DNA from: CAYNYM01 sp964644375
GTDB taxonomy: Bacteria; Desulfobacterota; DSM-4660; Desulfatiglandales; HGW-15
NCBI GenBank assembly: GCA_964644375.1
Contig: CAZXWJ010000260.1
Span: 1 to 6,169 of the forward strand
DNA length: 6,169 nt
Direction: 5' to 3'
Shown: one piece after another, positions 4,502-6,169 of the stretch
Layout of the letters: each line of letters starts with the position of its first letter
How positions within the stretch are numbered: the stretch's first letter is position 1
Notes under the pieces: model-generated
What the model saw: the letters and a program-made list of their open reading frames with translations, nothing else
Database searches by the model: none
Told to the model about the DNA's origin: nothing
Position numbers and translations under genes: made by a program

Positions 4502-5746
4502 CTACCATCCAAGCCACTCATTTTCCCACTTGTCCGGCCAGCGCTGCTTAAGGTCGACCCTTTCCACTTCTTGAAATTTGCCGCCCTTCCACTCCTGAAC
4601 GAGACAGCCGGTTGCGGGCCGATGATCCGTGTCCGTGAATGTAACGGGGGATGCCCCCAGACCGATGTCGAAATTTCGCATAGTCTCAAAACCTTTGACC
4701 ATAATGCCGTGACCCGACAGGTCTCCGGCCTTATCGGCACGTTTCAGGGCCTCCCAGGTGATCAGGGCGTCGCCCCAGGCCTGGACGGTTCGATTAAGTC
4801 TCTTTGACGCTTTTATCCCGGGATTGTATTTCTTGGCCATGGCCATGACGACATCCATGTTCTTGTATGGTTGACCGAAAAAGGCGTGGGGAGTGGCTCC
4901 CATCACGCCCTCCGCGGCCTCTCCGGCAAGGCGTGGCAGGTTTTCATCAAAGCCCCAGTTATCGATGATATGGGCGGCTTTCAGCCCAAGGGCGTAGGCG
5001 TCGCGGATGGTAGCCGAAACCGACATGGTGGTATTGCCGTGCCAGATGAGATCGGGTTTGAATTTTTGAAGGGCCATGATCTGGCTCTTGGTGTCCAGGG
5101 CAAAGAGGGACACGTCCTGGTCCGATCCGATCTCAAATCCAAGCAATGTGGCCTGGTCTTTAATCGCCTTGATAGGGGCACTGGAGTATGGCGAAGCGAA
5201 CATATAGCAGCAGGCGAATCTGGGCTTTCTCTTACCGTAATCGGGATGGTTGGGCCATTTTTTGTCAAACCAGGCAGTGATACAGGCCCTCGCATTCGTG
5301 GAATAATCCGACGAGAAGAAGACATTATACCGGGTTTTTGCAGGATTCGTCAGGTGGGCGGAATAAGATGCAGATACGTAGGGAAGTTTGTCTTTATTCA
5401 CCGTGGGTGAGAGGGCCTCGGTATCACCGGTTCCCCAACCCATAATCACCTTTGAACCCAGTCTCTTCAAGAGTTTGTACTTTGTGATGGCCTCCGGGAT
5501 TCGGTATCCGTAATCAAACCAGGTATATTTTATCTTTTTCCCGTTGACGCCTCCTTGCTCATTGATGTATTTAAAGGCCTCCCCCATGCCGATGGCGTAG
5601 TCCTTTCCCACATCAGAGGTGGCACCCGTCGTATCCATGATGCCGCCTACTTTAATTTCCTTGGCCGTCGCGCCGTTGCAAAACCCAAAAAGAAAGAAAA
5701 CCGCCAGGATTGGGACCAATAGCCTTATAAATATTTTGTTCTCCAT
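4502..5746 (-). CDS. Periplasmic substrate-binding protein of a HAAT-family (LivK-like) ABC importer
   Basis: This protein captures the substrate in the periplasm and delivers it to the LivH/LivM permease. From the ATG at 5746 it has 414 aa. Residues 1-28 are a Sec signal peptide with cleavage after ATA (26-28). The mature part begins KEIKVGGIMDTTGATSDVG, the usual opening of type I periplasmic binding proteins (Peripla_BP_6), then GEAFKYINEQGGVNGKKI (55-72) and, near the end, FTDTDHRP (370-377). In the ligand region it has GWGTGDTEALSP (103-114) and SASYSA (125-130), where LivJ/LivK carry SSSTQP and ATAPE, so a normal branched-chain amino acid ligand is doubtful. Adjacent cysteines C179-C180 are odd for a periplasmic protein. 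A GTG at 5764 is in frame, but AAGGAGG (5754-5760) favours 5746. Neighbours suggest aromatic or organic acids as possible ligands. Confidence 0.92.
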   Translation of the reverse strand: MENKIFIRLLVPILAVFFLFGFCNGATAKEIKVGGIMDTTGATSDVGKDYAIGMGEAFKYINEQGGVNGKKIKYTWFDYGYRIPEAITKYKLLKRLGSKVIMGWGTGDTEALSPTVNKDKLPYVSASYSAHLTNPAKTRYNVFFSSDYSTNARACITAWFDKKWPNHPDYGKRKPRFACCYMFASPYSSAPIKAIKDQATLLGFEIGSDQDVSLFALDTKSQIMALQKFKPDLIWHGNTTMSVSATIRDAYALGLKAAHIIDNWGFDENLPRLAGEAAEGVMGATPHAFFGQPYKNMDVVMAMAKKYNPGIKASKRLNRTVQAWGDALITWEALKRADKAGDLSGHGIMVKGFETMRNFDIGLGASPVTFTDTDHRPATGCLVQEWKGGKFQEVERVDLKQRWPDKWENEWLGW

Positions 5747-5753
5747 ATGTCTT

Positions 5754-5760
5754 CCTCCTT
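5754..5760 (-). promoter_or_regulatory. Ribosome binding site deciding the binding-protein start
   Basis: AAGGAGG on the minus strand lies 7 nt from the ATG at 5746. Starting at the in-frame GTG at 5764 would place this site inside the coding region and extend the signal peptide by six residues without benefit. Confidence 0.8.
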
Positions 5761-5816
5761 CCACTTAAAACGGTTTATGACCTTTTTAAACGCCTCTTTT
5801 CCAACCCGATGCACAG

Positions 5817-5841
5817 GGTGAATAATCCCTTCACCTCCTTT
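5817..5841 (-). promoter_or_regulatory. Orphan ribosome-site sequence within a hairpin in the livM to binding-protein gap
   Basis: The minus strand has a near-perfect AAAGGAGGTG (5841-5832) with no ATG, GTG or TTG start at the usual distance. Its 3' part GGTGAA pairs with TTCACC downstream (arms 5835-5830 and 5822-5817), a 6-bp stem with a 7-nt loop. It may be a chance remnant of a lost small gene, a standby site for ribosomes, or a translation-sensing hairpin ahead of the highly expressed binding-protein gene. Confidence 0.3.
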
Positions 5842-5866
5842 CTCGTATTTTTCTCTTTCTGATCAC

Positions 5867-6169
5867 TCAATAGGAGAAGGGCCACAGATTGAAGTAGTTC
5901 TTGACCTGCCACCACCGATAGGCAAGCCCATTCGGCTCATAAATCAGAAAGGCGCAGATGGCCAGTCCGAAGGCCATGTCTTTGATATAGGCAAAATCAA
6001 TGAGAAGTTTGGGATAGTATTCTGAAAGGGGGATGACCGCAAGCTGAAGGAATTCCATGATCACAACCATAAAGAGAGAACCGAAGATGGCCCCATGAAT
6101 GGATCCGACCCCCCCGATCAGAATGACACCGACCAGCCAAAGGGACCAGAACCAGGGAAAATGCTCGGG
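5867..6169 (-). CDS. livM: LivM-type permease of the ABC importer, C-terminal 100 residues (partial)
   Basis: This is the C-terminus of an inner-membrane permease of the LivM family, cut by the right edge of the window; the frame is open through 6169. The visible part starts PEHFPWFWSLWLVGV, then carries LIGGVGSIHGAIFGSLF (17-33), the family's conserved Gly-rich loop and next membrane helix, and a last helix IKDMAFGLAICAFLIYEPNGL (62-82), equal to the usual 'lifePrGL' ending of LivM with Asn in place of Arg. A short polar and aromatic tail ending NLWPFSY follows. An internal ATG at 6070 is not the start, because the conserved LivM sequence continues upstream of it. The gap to the binding-protein gene is 120 bp, all on the minus strand, consistent with one operon. 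Confidence 0.92.
   Translation of the reverse strand, partial: PEHFPWFWSLWLVGVILIGGVGSIHGAIFGSLFMVVIMEFLQLAVIPLSEYYPKLLIDFAYIKDMAFGLAICAFLIYEPNGLAYRWWQVKNYFNLWPFSY

Noticed and set aside
4571..5410. Long plus-strand open frames opposite the binding-protein gene
   Set aside because: They are antisense frames of a clearly recognisable conserved gene and have no family features or ribosome sites.
5760..5806. Internal sigma-70 promoter for the binding-protein gene in the livM gap
   Set aside because: TTGGAA is present as a -35-like hexamer on the minus strand, but no acceptable -10 hexamer lies 16-18 bp away.
1..6169. CRISPR array, tRNA, rRNA, insertion sequence or phage attachment site
   Set aside because: No regularly spaced repeats, cloverleaf-like sequences, transposase or integrase frames or terminal inverted repeats were seen on either strand.

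Overview
The window looks like a chromosomal fragment of an anaerobic, Gram-negative bacterium, most probably a Desulfobacterota (former Deltaproteobacteria) member. The reasons are a PEP-CTERM/exosortase-type surface protein, a LivM-LivK-LivF ABC operon of the kind common in degraders of aromatic or organic acids, strong GGAGG ribosome sites and moderate GC content. No database search was possible, so the taxonomic call is inference.

Layout. Positions 1-792 (+): the tail of what looks like an ECF sigma factor, overlapping by ATGA a 109-aa protein with one membrane segment, then a 136-aa membrane-anchored Spy/ZraP/CnrX-like protein. Together they resemble a CnrYXH-type envelope or metal-sensing sigma module. 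Positions 793-1195: a 403-bp gap with a near-consensus sigma-54 promoter and an upstream partial palindrome. Positions 1196-1831 (+): a secreted protein with a variant PEP-CTERM signal (VPPS instead of VPEP). Positions 1850-2599 (-): recO, convergent with the PEP-CTERM gene, 18 bp apart. Positions 2600-2985: a gap with a clear minus-strand intrinsic terminator and a possible 17-aa small ORF. Positions 2986-6169 (-): an ABC transporter operon, read right to left as the livM C-terminus (cut by the window edge), a periplasmic binding protein, a LivF-type ATPase and a lipoprotein with a LEA2/WHy-like domain.

How the genes fit together. The minus-strand operon supplies a permease subunit, a soluble binding protein and one ATPase of a HAAT-family importer; livH, livG and the rest of livM should lie beyond 6169. 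The binding-protein gene lies between permease and ATPase genes and is flanked by intergenic hairpins, which could set subunit stoichiometry. The lipoprotein ends the operon behind a weak terminator-like hairpin. The plus-strand sigma module and the PEP-CTERM gene are probably separate units.

Nothing here is clearly a wholly new system. The points most worth checking are the sigma module, the sigma-54 promoter with the variant PEP-CTERM protein, the LEA2-like lipoprotein linked to an ABC importer, and the basic C-terminal tail of the LivF protein. Two start codons (ATPase and binding protein) are placed at 4446 and 5746 because of their ribosome sites.
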